From RGIG5681 sp034180345 (GTDB lineage Bacteria; Bacillota_I; Bacilli_A; Erysipelotrichales; Erysipelotrichaceae), in NCBI GenBank assembly GCA_034180345.1, contig JAXFOQ010000013.1, positions 1 to 54,348 on the forward strand: a DNA stretch of 54,348 nucleotides, read 5' to 3'. The notes beneath the pieces were generated by a model. The model made no database searches. It had not been told where the DNA came from and was given only the letters and a program-made list of their open reading frames with translations. Each line of letters begins with the position of its first letter. Position 1 is the first letter of the stretch. The position numbers were made by a program, and so were the translations under genes. Shown here in pieces: positions 25,505 to 34,209 of this stretch.

Positions 25505-27143
25505 AAATACGCCTTGATTCCTCTAATAATTGTTTAGCTGCCTTGATACTAATGTCATTAATCATACTCGATTGCATAATTGCTAGTTCATTTATGCGTT
25601 CTTCATCGTTTAATAATGAAATATTTGAACAAGTTCTGCCATCGATAATATTTTTTTTAACTAAGTAATGATTGCTGGCAAATGATGCCACCTGAGCACT
25701 ATGAGTAATTGAAAATATTTGCGAATCTTTGGCAATACTAGCCATTTTAAGCCCGATTGCCGAGCTTGCCTTACCACTTACACCAATATCTATTTCATCA
25801 AAAATAACAGTTTGAATGCCCATTAATTTAGTAAAAATAGTTTTTAAACCCAAAAGAATACGAGAAAGTTCCCCTCCTGATGCTACTTTAATTAATGGAT
25901 TTAAGTTTTCACCCTTATTCATTGAGATCATAAATTCGATATTATCGTAACCAAATCTACTATCGTCAGCTTTGTTGATAGCAATCTTAAATAAGGCATT
26001 TGGTAATTCTAAATCTCTTAATTCTTTAATTATTAGCGTTTCGAGTTGTTGGGCTTTTGCGATTCTAATGCGTGAAATATTATCTGCAACCTTCAAATAT
26101 TTATCATAGGCAATTGCAATCTTTCCATCAATTTCATCGATAAAATTTTGACGATTTAAGGCAATATTCAATTTATTTTGACCATTACGAAGATATTTAT
26201 TAACAGCTAAAATACTACCCCCATATTTCCTTTTGATCTTATTATAGATAAAAAGTCTTTCCTCAACTTCATTGATTTTAGCCTCGCTAAAATCTAACTT
26301 GTTAAAATACTTTTTAATATCTGAAGCATCTTCAATCAAATTGTAATAGGTATCCTTAATTTTATGATAATAACCTTTAATATATTCATCTTCAATTCTT
26401 AAGGCTTGAAGATATTGATGCAAAAGTTCATCAATACCCCCTTCTTTATCGAATAATTCAATCGCATTGGTGAGATTTTCAATAATTTTTTGAGCATTTT
26501 TAAAGCTTTTTTCTTCTTTCAATAAATTATTTTCTTCATCCTCGGATAAATCCGCCTTAATTATTTCATCAATCTCGTGTTCTAAGAGTTCTAGATCATC
26601 TTTGTTGAATTGTTCATTTAAAGCTCTTTCTTTTTCATTAATCAATGAATGATATTCATTATATGTATAATCAAGTTGTTTTAAAAGTTCTTTGTTATTG
26701 GCATAATTATCCAATAAGATCATATGATTTTTACTATTTAATAAATATTGACTATCTTTTTGTGAATGAATATCTAGGTATGATTCAAATAATGATTTTA
26801 AAAAATTTAAAGTTACATTGGTGCCATTAACTTTATTTATCGACTTATTATCAGAATTGATAACTCTACTGACAATTAAATAATCATCATATTCAATGTC
26901 TTCATCACTTAAAAGTTGGATAAAAGTTTCATTAAGAGTAAAGTATGCTTCAATCTTACACTTATCCTGCCCCTTTTTAACAATATTTTTATCAATTCGA
27001 TTACCAGCTATATAACTTAAGGCATCAACAATAATTGATTTTCCAGCACCAGTTTCGCCAGTAAAAACATTAAAACCCTTATTAAAATCAATTTCTAATT
27101 CATCTATTATGACAAAATTTTTAATATATAATTTTTCAAGCAT
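25491..27143 (-). CDS. recN: DNA repair protein RecN
   Basis: 550 residues. An SMC-like ATPase: the N-terminal GFNVFTGETGAGKSIIVDAL Walker A, central coiled coil, then the signature GGELSRILLGLK and Walker B VIFDEIDIGVSG followed by ITHSAQVA. RecN acts early at double-strand breaks. It overlaps the preceding Dxs-like gene by one base and xer by 14 nt. In Bacillus dxs-tlyA-ahrC-recN is the order; here tlyA and ahrC are missing between. Confidence 0.97.
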   Translation of the reverse strand: MLEKLYIKNFVIIDELEIDFNKGFNVFTGETGAGKSIIVDALSYIAGNRIDKNIVKKGQDKCKIEAYFTLNETFIQLLSDEDIEYDDYLIVSRVINSDNKSINKVNGTNVTLNFLKSLFESYLDIHSQKDSQYLLNSKNHMILLDNYANNKELLKQLDYTYNEYHSLINEKERALNEQFNKDDLELLEHEIDEIIKADLSEDEENNLLKEEKSFKNAQKIIENLTNAIELFDKEGGIDELLHQYLQALRIEDEYIKGYYHKIKDTYYNLIEDASDIKKYFNKLDFSEAKINEVEERLFIYNKIKRKYGGSILAVNKYLRNGQNKLNIALNRQNFIDEIDGKIAIAYDKYLKVADNISRIRIAKAQQLETLIIKELRDLELPNALFKIAINKADDSRFGYDNIEFMISMNKGENLNPLIKVASGGELSRILLGLKTIFTKLMGIQTVIFDEIDIGVSGKASSAIGLKMASIAKDSQIFSITHSAQVASFASNHYLVKKNIIDGRTCSNISLLNDEERINELAIMQSSMINDISIKAAKQLLEESRRIYGSK

Positions 27144-28858
27144 TATTTAACAATCCTTTCAAATAGTTGTGATAATTTCAATTTGTTGTTTTTAATCATT
27201 TGACGATTCGAAATATCGCGACATAAACTAATTCCATAGTTATATAATTCAATTTTTTTATCCTTATTAACTAAATAATTAATAAAGGTCAAATATAAAC
27301 CGCTATTATTGTAATCGTGGGTATAAATATACACTGGTTTATCAATCTCCAATAACATATCCATTATTTCATCATCAACTAAATTGATATATTTAGCATT
27401 TATTAAATTAATAGGATAGTTATTAATCTTAATAATATTGTTAATTAAATTAATATTATCACCATAACTAATAATGGTAGCCACAGCATTATTATGATGA
27501 TTTATTAAATCCCAAATATTGTTATTAACATTAATATTATGTGATTTATGAATATTATTAAATCTAATCGCAATAAAATTATTAATATTTACATTTTTAT
27601 TAAAGATATTAATAAATTCTTCGTAATCCTTAGGTATGGCAATAATACCACGATTGGCATTAAATATTGCCCGTAAATCATCAACTTCATGTTTTTTAGC
27701 CAGTTCTAATTCTAAAGAATTGTCGATGATTAACTTTAAATCAACGTCAGTATCAATATTCGTTTCAAATAATTGGATAAATTTAGCAGTATTCGAGGCT
27801 TTGATAATGCAGATAATTTTACTGTTAATATGGGCTTTAATATAGCCAATCAATTCAAAAATCTCCATACTTTTAATTGCTGGATTGTTGATAACAATGT
27901 CATCACTAATAACGCTAATATCGCCATTTGAAAATTGACTAATAAAATTAATAATTTCTTTATCAATAATTGAATCATCAAGTTTATTTTTTCCTGTATT
28001 TAAGTCAAAACTATTAATATAATCATATTTATCAGTCAATTCATTATAGGCAAAGTGATACCCTTCTCCTTTATTTATCATTACATTTAAAAAACTGAAA
28101 CGATTATTTTTTAACATTTTAAAAGCTTTAATTAAATATTTAAAATCATGACCGTAATTACATAAAAAATACGCTATCTTAGAGTCATTCAATAAATTTC
28201 TATCGCTTAATCTATTCTTTAATTTATTATTTAATTTTTGATGGTGATAATGTGCATAATTAACATTACTGACGAAACTATTGCTGAAATGGTGTTTGAA
28301 TTTAAGATAAATATTAGTATTTCTAACATTTGCAAAAGCCAAATCAATGCTATTACTAGTATGTTTTTTATTATAAGTGAGATTGATTATTTTAATTTGA
28401 TGATTATTTTCAGCTAAATATTTTAAATAGCTTATTTCTTCATCGTTATAATTATAATCACAGATAATATAATACACATCCAATTTATTCATTAAACTAA
28501 ATTCATTGATATATGCTAAATTGGTCATTAAATCACCCTTTAAAAAGTAGGCTTTATCAATATTTTTATGACAATAATAAGAATCATAGTCATTATTGAT
28601 TGTTTTAACATTGCCTTCAAGAATCAGTTGATTCAACAGCAAATGATCGTTGTGAAAAAATACATAAGAATTATTAATATCAATAGAAGAATACATCGCT
28701 ATCAAGGTTTCGACTGTTGCAAGAATTTCATTCAAATATCCACCGTGCTTGCTGATGATTGATAAATTAAAGGCTCTAATATCTTTCGCAAGCATATTAA
28801 GAGTATCAATATTTAACATTTTAAAAATTTCTATATTATTAATATCTTCTATTTTCAT
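27143..28858 (-). CDS. Dxs-like pseudoenzyme in the dxs position (catalytic motifs lost)
   Basis: 571 residues, no internal stops, collinear with 1-deoxy-D-xylulose-5-phosphate synthase over its length. Matching segments are LAKDIRAFNLSIISKHGGYL (~23-42), CNYGHDFKYLIKAF (233-246, family GPxDGHD), MINKGEGY (260-267), IAIPKD and IAIRF (406-433, family PxDE and RFPRG), and LINAKYINLVDDEIMD (485-500). The thiamine-diphosphate and magnesium sites are missing: GGHL reads GGYL, GDGA reads CDYN (133-136), NDNxMSI reads NLTYNKK (159-165), and GIAEQH is unrecognisable. It starts one base after the ispA stop, where dxs lies in many genomes. Catalysis is unlikely; role unknown. Confidence 0.8.
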   Translation of the reverse strand: MKIEDINNIEIFKMLNIDTLNMLAKDIRAFNLSIISKHGGYLNEILATVETLIAMYSSIDINNSYVFFHNDHLLLNQLILEGNVKTINNDYDSYYCHKNIDKAYFLKGDLMTNLAYINEFSLMNKLDVYYIICDYNYNDEEISYLKYLAENNHQIKIINLTYNKKHTSNSIDLAFANVRNTNIYLKFKHHFSNSFVSNVNYAHYHHQKLNNKLKNRLSDRNLLNDSKIAYFLCNYGHDFKYLIKAFKMLKNNRFSFLNVMINKGEGYHFAYNELTDKYDYINSFDLNTGKNKLDDSIIDKEIINFISQFSNGDISVISDDIVINNPAIKSMEIFELIGYIKAHINSKIICIIKASNTAKFIQLFETNIDTDVDLKLIIDNSLELELAKKHEVDDLRAIFNANRGIIAIPKDYEEFINIFNKNVNINNFIAIRFNNIHKSHNINVNNNIWDLINHHNNAVATIISYGDNINLINNIIKINNYPINLINAKYINLVDDEIMDMLLEIDKPVYIYTHDYNNSGLYLTFINYLVNKDKKIELYNYGISLCRDISNRQMIKNNKLKLSQLFERIVK

Positions 28859-29695
28859 CTATCTATTTTCCATTTTCTCAATAATTGTTCTAAGATAAGT
28901 TGTATCAAAGGCTTGATCATTTAATAACTTATAAACATTATAAAATTCATTTTTTAAAATTTTCTTTGTTTCATCAATACCCAAAATATCAACGATGGTT
29001 TTTTTATTGTTTTTTTCATCACTATTGCCGAGTTTGCCCATTTCAGCAAGTGATTTAGTTTTATCAAATAAATCATCTTGAATTTGAAAAATCCTACCAA
29101 TTAAGGCTCCTAATCTATCATAAAATTGATAATTTTTTTCATCTTTACAAATGTGCATGCCAATAAATAAAGCACACTTAAATAAGGCACCTGTTTTATA
29201 ATCGTTGATTTTTTGTAGGGTTTCCAATTCAATATCAGTTTTATTTTCGTTTTCAATATCTAATAACTGACCATAAATCATACCCTCAACTCCAGCATAA
29301 TGGCTCAATTCCTTAATGATTGCTAATTTTGTATGTTCATCATCAACAGCATTAGCAGCAACCACAAAGGCATTGGTCAATAGTGCATCACCTGTTAAGA
29401 TGGCAATGGCTTCATCAAATTGTTTATGCACAGCAAGACGCCCACGGCGATAATCATCATTATCCATGCAAGGAAGATCATCGTGAATCAATGAATAGCT
29501 ATGAATCATTTCTAAAGCCAGAGCATAGGGATAGGCGATCATTTCTTGATGATAAAAGCCTTTAACAATACTAAAAATTAATTCAGGACGAAATCTTTTA
29601 CCATTTTTCAAGGCATAAAAAATCGCCTCTTTAATTTTAGAATCGGTAATTGATGATAAGCGATTACTTAAGTAATATTCAAAATTACTGTTCAT
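28859..29695 (-). CDS. ispA: Polyprenyl (farnesyl/geranyl) diphosphate synthase
   Basis: 278 residues from ATG 29695. The first aspartate-rich motif is DDLPCMDNDDYRRGR and the second is QIQDDLFD, with GKRFRPELIF binding isopentenyl diphosphate. It condenses IPP and DMAPP into farnesyl-type diphosphate for undecaprenyl phosphate. An in-frame start 24 nt upstream is less likely because AAGG of GGAAGGTG sits just before ATG 29695. It overlaps xseB by 11 nt. It implies an IPP supply even though the adjacent Dxs homologue looks inactive. Confidence 0.95.
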   Translation of the reverse strand: MNSNFEYYLSNRLSSITDSKIKEAIFYALKNGKRFRPELIFSIVKGFYHQEMIAYPYALALEMIHSYSLIHDDLPCMDNDDYRRGRLAVHKQFDEAIAILTGDALLTNAFVVAANAVDDEHTKLAIIKELSHYAGVEGMIYGQLLDIENENKTDIELETLQKINDYKTGALFKCALFIGMHICKDEKNYQFYDRLGALIGRIFQIQDDLFDKTKSLAEMGKLGNSDEKNNKKTIVDILGIDETKKILKNEFYNVYKLLNDQAFDTTYLRTIIEKMENR

Positions 29696-29873
29696 CAAGT
29701 TCACCTTCCAACTTATCACTAATATCTTTTAAATCTTTTTCCAGTTTTTTAGAAATTTTTAAACCTTCCTGATAAAGTTTTAAAGCTTCATCAAGATTTA
29801 CTTCATTTTTTTCCAATAAATCGACAATCTCCTCGAGTCTTTTATATTGTTTGTTAAAATTATTATCAGCCAT
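29685..29873 (-). CDS. xseB: Exodeoxyribonuclease VII small subunit
   Basis: 62 residues, matching XseB throughout: NKQYKRLEEIVDLLEKNEVN and LDEALKLYQEGLKISKKLEK form two helices that bind the large subunit. Overlaps xseA by 8 nt, as usual for this pair. Confidence 0.95.
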   Translation of the reverse strand: MADNNFNKQYKRLEEIVDLLEKNEVNLDEALKLYQEGLKISKKLEKDLKDISDKLEGELDEQ

Positions 29874-31251
29874 GTTGTTTCTCCTTTACAGTTGCGATGA
29901 TTATTCCATCACTTAATTTAATTTTTAAATCTTCCTGCTTATTGATGTTATTAATAGTATTGATTAGTTTGTCTTCTTGATATACCAAACTATAACCCCT
30001 ATCTAATAATTTGTGAGGATTGTAAGCATCTAGTAATATCGCTAGACGGTTATTATGCAATCGAGATTCTTTAATCTTATTTGATGTAGCCACTAACAAA
30101 TTTTTATTTATATTGTTCATTTGATAGCGATAATTTACGATTGTTTTTTTACAATAAATATTTAACAGCTTATTTTTGTGTTTAAGATCACTAATCAAAG
30201 CCAAGATATTATTGTGATAGTTATTTAATTTCTTATCGAGTTGTGAATGATTAATGACAAATTTATTATATACTTTTTTAATTGAAAAATTTAGGTTGGT
30301 ATTCAATATTTGTAATTGATGTTTTTTATTGATTAATTCATTTTTAAATTCTTTTAAATGATTTTGATAACTGTTTAATTGTAATTGATAACTTTTAATT
30401 TTAAAACTTAAATTATTGGATATGCGCCTTTGTTTAAGTGATAAGTCCAAAAGAACATCCCGGTAATTAGGCACTAATAATTCAATTGCCCCAGTAGGTG
30501 TCGGAGCACGCATATCAGCTACAAAATCAACAATTGTATAATCTTGTTCATGACCGATACCAGTGATGATAAAAGTCTTTAAATCAAAGATTGTCAAAGC
30601 TAGATCATAGTCATTAAAACACCATAAATCTTCAATTGATCCTCCTCCTCTTGCTAAAACAATGGCATCATAACCCTTATCATCAACAAATTTTAGCTTA
30701 GCAATTATCTCTTTGGAAGCACTTGCTCCTTGAACTAAAGTATAATGATAATCAACATTAGCTATTGGCCAACGCCGTTTTAAGCAACTATTAACATCAC
30801 TATATGCAGCACTATCTCTACCGATGACAACGGCAATATTCATTGGATATTTAAGGGGATTTATTTTATGATTTTGATCAAAATAACCCTTAGCACTCAA
30901 TTCATTTTTCAGCTTTTCCAACTGTTGCAACAAGGCACCAACCCCAGCCATTTGAATTTTACTAACATATAATTGAATTTGACCTGAAGCCTCATACATC
31001 GAAACATTACCAGTTACAATAACCTGGTCGCCATCATTAAAATTATCAAGGTTAAAACCATTATTCCTAAACATTACGCAAGAAATCCTGGCTTTATCAT
31101 CTTTTAAGGTAAAGTAAAAATGTCCATTTTTAGAACGCACAAAATTAGAGATTTCACCTTCAATTAAGATATTTTGAATATTATGGTTAATATCTAAATA
31201 TTTTTTAATATATGTGTTTAATTGTGATACTTTATAGACATTATTTGACAT
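29866..31251 (-). CDS. xseA: Exodeoxyribonuclease VII large subunit
   Basis: 461 residues. The N-terminal OB fold (EGEISNFVRSKNGHFYFTLK) is followed by the catalytic core with ARGGGSIEDLWCFND and ITGIGHEQDYTIVDFVAD. A long coiled coil (~280-410) precedes the C-terminal segment NPHKLLDRGYSLVY. With XseB it degrades single-stranded DNA from both ends. It starts within the 3' end of nusB (11-nt overlap). Confidence 0.97.
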   Translation of the reverse strand: MSNNVYKVSQLNTYIKKYLDINHNIQNILIEGEISNFVRSKNGHFYFTLKDDKARISCVMFRNNGFNLDNFNDGDQVIVTGNVSMYEASGQIQLYVSKIQMAGVGALLQQLEKLKNELSAKGYFDQNHKINPLKYPMNIAVVIGRDSAAYSDVNSCLKRRWPIANVDYHYTLVQGASASKEIIAKLKFVDDKGYDAIVLARGGGSIEDLWCFNDYDLALTIFDLKTFIITGIGHEQDYTIVDFVADMRAPTPTGAIELLVPNYRDVLLDLSLKQRRISNNLSFKIKSYQLQLNSYQNHLKEFKNELINKKHQLQILNTNLNFSIKKVYNKFVINHSQLDKKLNNYHNNILALISDLKHKNKLLNIYCKKTIVNYRYQMNNINKNLLVATSNKIKESRLHNNRLAILLDAYNPHKLLDRGYSLVYQEDKLINTINNINKQEDLKIKLSDGIIIATVKEKQHG

Positions 31252-31618
31252 AGCTATCTAAAACACCATTGATAAACTTGTAATCATCTTCGTCAGAATA
31301 TGTTTTAGCAATTTCAATGGCTTCATCAATAATAACAGCCTTATCCTCAACTGCTAACTTAATTTCACTACAAGCTACAAGCAAAATCGCTTGACTAACA
31401 AAATTTAAACGATCAAACTCCCACTTATTCAATAAAGGAGATATTTCAATGATCATATTATCAATATTACGCCGACAATAATTAATGATTTTCTTAAAGT
31501 AATCATCAACAGGAATATCCTTTAAATTAATTCTTGCTAATTCATTAAAAGTTTTCTTCAGTAATAGATGTTGATACACAATTTCCACTACTTTTATACG
31601 ATATTCATGTCTGTTCAT
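31241..31618 (-). CDS. nusB: Transcription antitermination protein NusB
   Basis: 125 residues, all-helical. MNRHEYRIKVVEIVYQHLL, NKWEFDRLNFVSQAILLVA and VIIDEAIEIAKTYSDEDDYKFINGVLD match NusB. It acts with NusE (S10) on boxA in rRNA operons. First gene of nusB-xseA-xseB-ispA-dxs-like-recN-xer, a seven-gene minus-strand unit with overlaps or near-zero gaps throughout. No Shine-Dalgarno precedes the ATG; a -10-like TAAAAT ends 7 nt before it, so the message may be leaderless. Confidence 0.95.
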   Translation of the reverse strand: MNRHEYRIKVVEIVYQHLLLKKTFNELARINLKDIPVDDYFKKIINYCRRNIDNMIIEISPLLNKWEFDRLNFVSQAILLVACSEIKLAVEDKAVIIDEAIEIAKTYSDEDDYKFINGVLDSYVK

Positions 31619-31625
31619 ATGAATA

Positions 31626-31631
31626 ATTTTA
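31626..31631 (-). promoter_or_regulatory. -10 element of nusB, positioned for a leaderless mRNA
   Basis: On the minus strand TAAAAT is followed by 7 nt and then the nusB ATG. Transcription would start at or next to the A of ATG. The -35 region is poor (TATTAA at 17 bp), so confidence is limited. Confidence 0.45.
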
Positions 31632-31707
31632 ACATAATTTTATCAATATTAATATAAGTTGAAATCAAAATATTCACTAACTAACCATAAAATAATCAGA
31701 TAAATTG

Positions 31708-31752
31708 TTAGTTATAACTAATATCATTGACTTAGTTATTCAATATAACTAT
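31708..31752 (+). promoter_or_regulatory. pepC promoter with TTAGTTAT/ATAACTAA operator-like palindromes
   Basis: TTGACT (31727-31732), a 17-bp spacer and TATAAT (31750-31755) make a near-consensus promoter. A perfect 14-bp palindrome TTAGTTATAACTAA (31708-31721) ends 5 bp upstream of the -35. A second inverted repeat of the same half-site, TAGTTAT (31733-31739) and ATAACTA (31745-31751), fills the spacer and overlaps the -10. A further ACTAACTAAC lies at 31676-31685. The arrangement looks like paired repressor sites; the regulator is unknown. Confidence 0.7.
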
Positions 31753-31777
31753 AATGTTAAAAGAAAGAAGGAAAAAT

Positions 31778-33115
31778 ATGAATATAACAAATGAATTATT
31801 GAATAAATTTAAAGACCAATACAGTCAAAATGATTGTAACTTAACCATTCAAAACGCAATTGCTAAAGTTGGTATTAATGAAGCTTCTGAAAATAATTGC
31901 TTAGGCCGTCGTCATAACTTTATTTTCAGCAACACTACCACCAAGGGTGAAATCACCAACCAAAAAGCAAGTGGCCGTTGCTGGATGTTCAGCGCCCTTA
32001 ATACCGCTCGTGTAAATACAATGAATAAATTAAATATGAAGACTTTTGAGTTTTCGCAAAATTACACTTTATTTTTTGATAAGCTTGAAAAATCTAATTA
32101 TTTTTTAGAATCAATTTTAGAAACAGCCGATGAAGCCCACGATTCACGCGTAGTAATGCACTTATTAACTGCCCCTATCCAAGATGGTGGTCAATGGGAT
32201 ATGTTTTCAGGTATTCTTGAAAAATATGGTTCAGTACCTAAATATATCATGCCCGAAACCTTCCACTCTTCTAATACCAGTGTAATGAATACCGTTATTA
32301 CTTCAAAACTTCGTGAAGATGCATATATATTGCGTAAGATGGTTGCTGAAAAGAAAACCGCTAAAGAAATTCAAGACACTAAAGAAGAAATGTTGGCGCA
32401 TATTTATAATATTCTTGTTAAATGTTTGGGGCCAATACCTGAAAAATTTGACTTTGAATACCAAGATAAAGATGAAAAATATCATGTTATTAAGGATCTT
32501 ACTCCTCAAAGCTTTTTCAAAGAATATGTTGCTTGGAACTTAGATGATAAAATATCATTGATCAATGCCCCTTCAGAATCTAAACCATACAATCATGTAT
32601 ATACAGTTAAATTTTTAGGTACTGTTAAAGAAGGACGCCCGATTAGATATATCAATGTACCAATTGATGTACTTAAAAAAGCGGCTATTGCCTCAATTAA
32701 AGACAATCAACCAGTTTGGTTTGGTTGTGATGTCGGCAAACAATCTAATCGTCTAATTGGCATTATGGATTTACATACCTTTGATTATGAAAAAACTTTA
32801 GGCAGTGATTGTCATTTAAGTAAGGGATTAAAACTTGACTATGGTGAATCATTATTAACACATGCTATGGTATTTACTGGGGTTGACTTAGACCAAGATG
32901 GTAAACCATTAAAATGGCAGGTCGAAAACTCTTGGGGTGATAAAGTTGGTGATAAGGGTATCTTCTCAATGAGTGATAATTGGTTTGATGAATACAATTA
33001 TCAAATTATGGTTGATAAAAAATATGTTGATAAAGAAATATTGGATATATTAAATACTGAAGTTATTGAGCTTGAACCATGGGATCCAATGGGTGCTCTA
33101 GCCTTAGTTAAATAG
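31778..33115 (+). CDS. pepC: C1 family aminopeptidase PepC (bleomycin hydrolase-like)
   Basis: 445 residues. Papain-type active site: Cys68 in NQKASGRCWMFS, His362 in LLTHAMVFTG, Asn384 in WQVENSWGD. These hexameric cytosolic enzymes trim peptides from the N-terminus and supply amino acids. ATG 31778 follows AAGGA; an earlier in-frame ATG at 31754 overlaps the -10 hexamer and cannot be used from this promoter. Regulated from the palindrome-rich promoter upstream; followed by a long hairpin. Confidence 0.97.
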   Translation: MNITNELLNKFKDQYSQNDCNLTIQNAIAKVGINEASENNCLGRRHNFIFSNTTTKGEITNQKASGRCWMFSALNTARVNTMNKLNMKTFEFSQNYTLFFDKLEKSNYFLESILETADEAHDSRVVMHLLTAPIQDGGQWDMFSGILEKYGSVPKYIMPETFHSSNTSVMNTVITSKLREDAYILRKMVAEKKTAKEIQDTKEEMLAHIYNILVKCLGPIPEKFDFEYQDKDEKYHVIKDLTPQSFFKEYVAWNLDDKISLINAPSESKPYNHVYTVKFLGTVKEGRPIRYINVPIDVLKKAAIASIKDNQPVWFGCDVGKQSNRLIGIMDLHTFDYEKTLGSDCHLSKGLKLDYGESLLTHAMVFTGVDLDQDGKPLKWQVENSWGDKVGDKGIFSMSDNWFDEYNYQIMVDKKYVDKEILDILNTEVIELEPWDPMGALALVK

Positions 33116-33120
33116 TTTAA

Positions 33121-33150
33121 AATAAGAAGCAATTATAATTGCTTCTTATT
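33121..33150 (+). terminator. Long hairpin after pepC
   Basis: AATAAGAAGCAATT (33121-33134) and AATTGCTTCTTATT (33137-33150) form a perfect 14-bp stem. Only a broken T tract follows, so it may act as a weak terminator or stabilise the pepC mRNA 3' end. Its right arm also holds the -35 region of the next gene. Confidence 0.65.
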
Positions 33151-33167
33151 ATTATCTTGGTTAAAAT
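33139..33167 (+). promoter_or_regulatory. Promoter placed for leaderless transcription of the DUF5662 gene
   Basis: TTGCTT (33139-33144), a 17-bp spacer, then TAAAAT (33162-33167), with only 6 nt to the ATG at 33174. No Shine-Dalgarno is present. Confidence 0.5.
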
Positions 33168-33173
33168 TATTAT

Positions 33174-33749
33174 ATGCACAAGAAAAAATCATTTATCGAA
33201 AGATTATATAAACACTTTTTAACAATTACTACACATAAAATAACTGTCGGAATACTATGCTTTAAATGTGGTTTATATCGACAAGGTTTAGCCCATGATT
33301 GGTCAAAATATTCACCAACTGAATTTTGGGCTGGTGTTAAATATTTTCAGGGTTATCGCTCACCTATTGATGCTGAAAAAGAAGAATTAGGCATGTCTTA
33401 TGCCTGGTTACATCACAAGGGAGCTAATAAACATCATTGGGAATATTGGATTGATAAAACCGGAACCTTAAGGGTACTCAATATGCCCACTCCCTATCTA
33501 ATTGAAACCATTTTAGATCGTATCGCTGCTGCTAAAGTCTATAATAAGAGTAACTATCGTGATGCTATATCATATGAATATTTTAGTAAAGGGACAGATC
33601 AAAATTATATGCATCCCAAGACTACAGAGAATATTTATTATTTATTAAACTATTTAAAAGAAAATGGCGAAATCGCCACTTTAAAATATTGTAAATATCT
33701 TTATAAAGAATATAAAAAGGGTAATGACTTACTTAATCCTCGTGTTTAA
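33174..33749 (+). CDS. DUF5662 family protein
   Basis: 191 residues. I recognise the family by GLAHDWSKYSPTEFWAGVKYF and AWLHHKGANKHHWEYW. The clustered His and Asp residues (HDWSK, HHKGANKHHWEYW) look like a metal site of a helical HD-like hydrolase, but no activity is established for the family that I know of. No signal peptide. Its last 17 nt overlap the end of the converging dCMP deaminase gene. Confidence 0.85.
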   Translation: MHKKKSFIERLYKHFLTITTHKITVGILCFKCGLYRQGLAHDWSKYSPTEFWAGVKYFQGYRSPIDAEKEELGMSYAWLHHKGANKHHWEYWIDKTGTLRVLNMPTPYLIETILDRIAAAKVYNKSNYRDAISYEYFSKGTDQNYMHPKTTENIYYLLNYLKENGEIATLKYCKYLYKEYKKGNDLLNPRV

Positions 33750-34209
33750 GTGAGAGGACTACCTTTTTTTTAGTTTTTATTAATTCAATTTTTGCGGCCT
33801 TAAGCATACGCTTACTAGCAATAACACTATCAGTATTTGCATATTTATCATCTTCATAGATGATTTTTTTAATTCCTGCTTGAATAATTGCCTTGGCACA
33901 TTCGTTACAAGGAAAAAGTGAAACATATAGAGTAGTTCCTTTTAAGCTTCTAGGACTATTTAAAATGGCATTTAATTCAGCATGAACTACATATGGATAC
34001 TTTGTATCAACAGCACTACCCTCTCTATTCCAAGGGAATACTTCGTCATCACAGCCGATAGGAAAACCATTATAGCCAATTGAAACAACCTTATTGTCGC
34101 TATCAACAATACAGGCACCAACTTTAGTATTGGGATCCTTTGATCTTAAACTGCTTAAATGGGCAAGTCCCATAAAATAGTCTTGCCAAGAAATTGCCTT
34201 ATTCATCAT
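33733..34209 (-). CDS. comEB: dCMP deaminase (ComEB-type)
   Basis: 158 residues. The zinc site of the cytidine/deoxycytidylate deaminase family is His76-Ala-Glu78 and PC101NEC104. The segment GYNGFPIGCDDE contacts the nucleotide. It converts dCMP to dUMP for thymidylate synthesis. AGGAGG precedes two adjacent ATGs (34209, 34206); either could be used. The first overlaps the rhomboid stop as ATGA. ComEB is usually next to comEA/comEC in Bacillus but is separate here. Confidence 0.95.
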   Translation of the reverse strand: MMNKAISWQDYFMGLAHLSSLRSKDPNTKVGACIVDSDNKVVSIGYNGFPIGCDDEVFPWNREGSAVDTKYPYVVHAELNAILNSPRSLKGTTLYVSLFPCNECAKAIIQAGIKKIIYEDDKYANTDSVIASKRMLKAAKIELIKTKKKVVLSLKHED

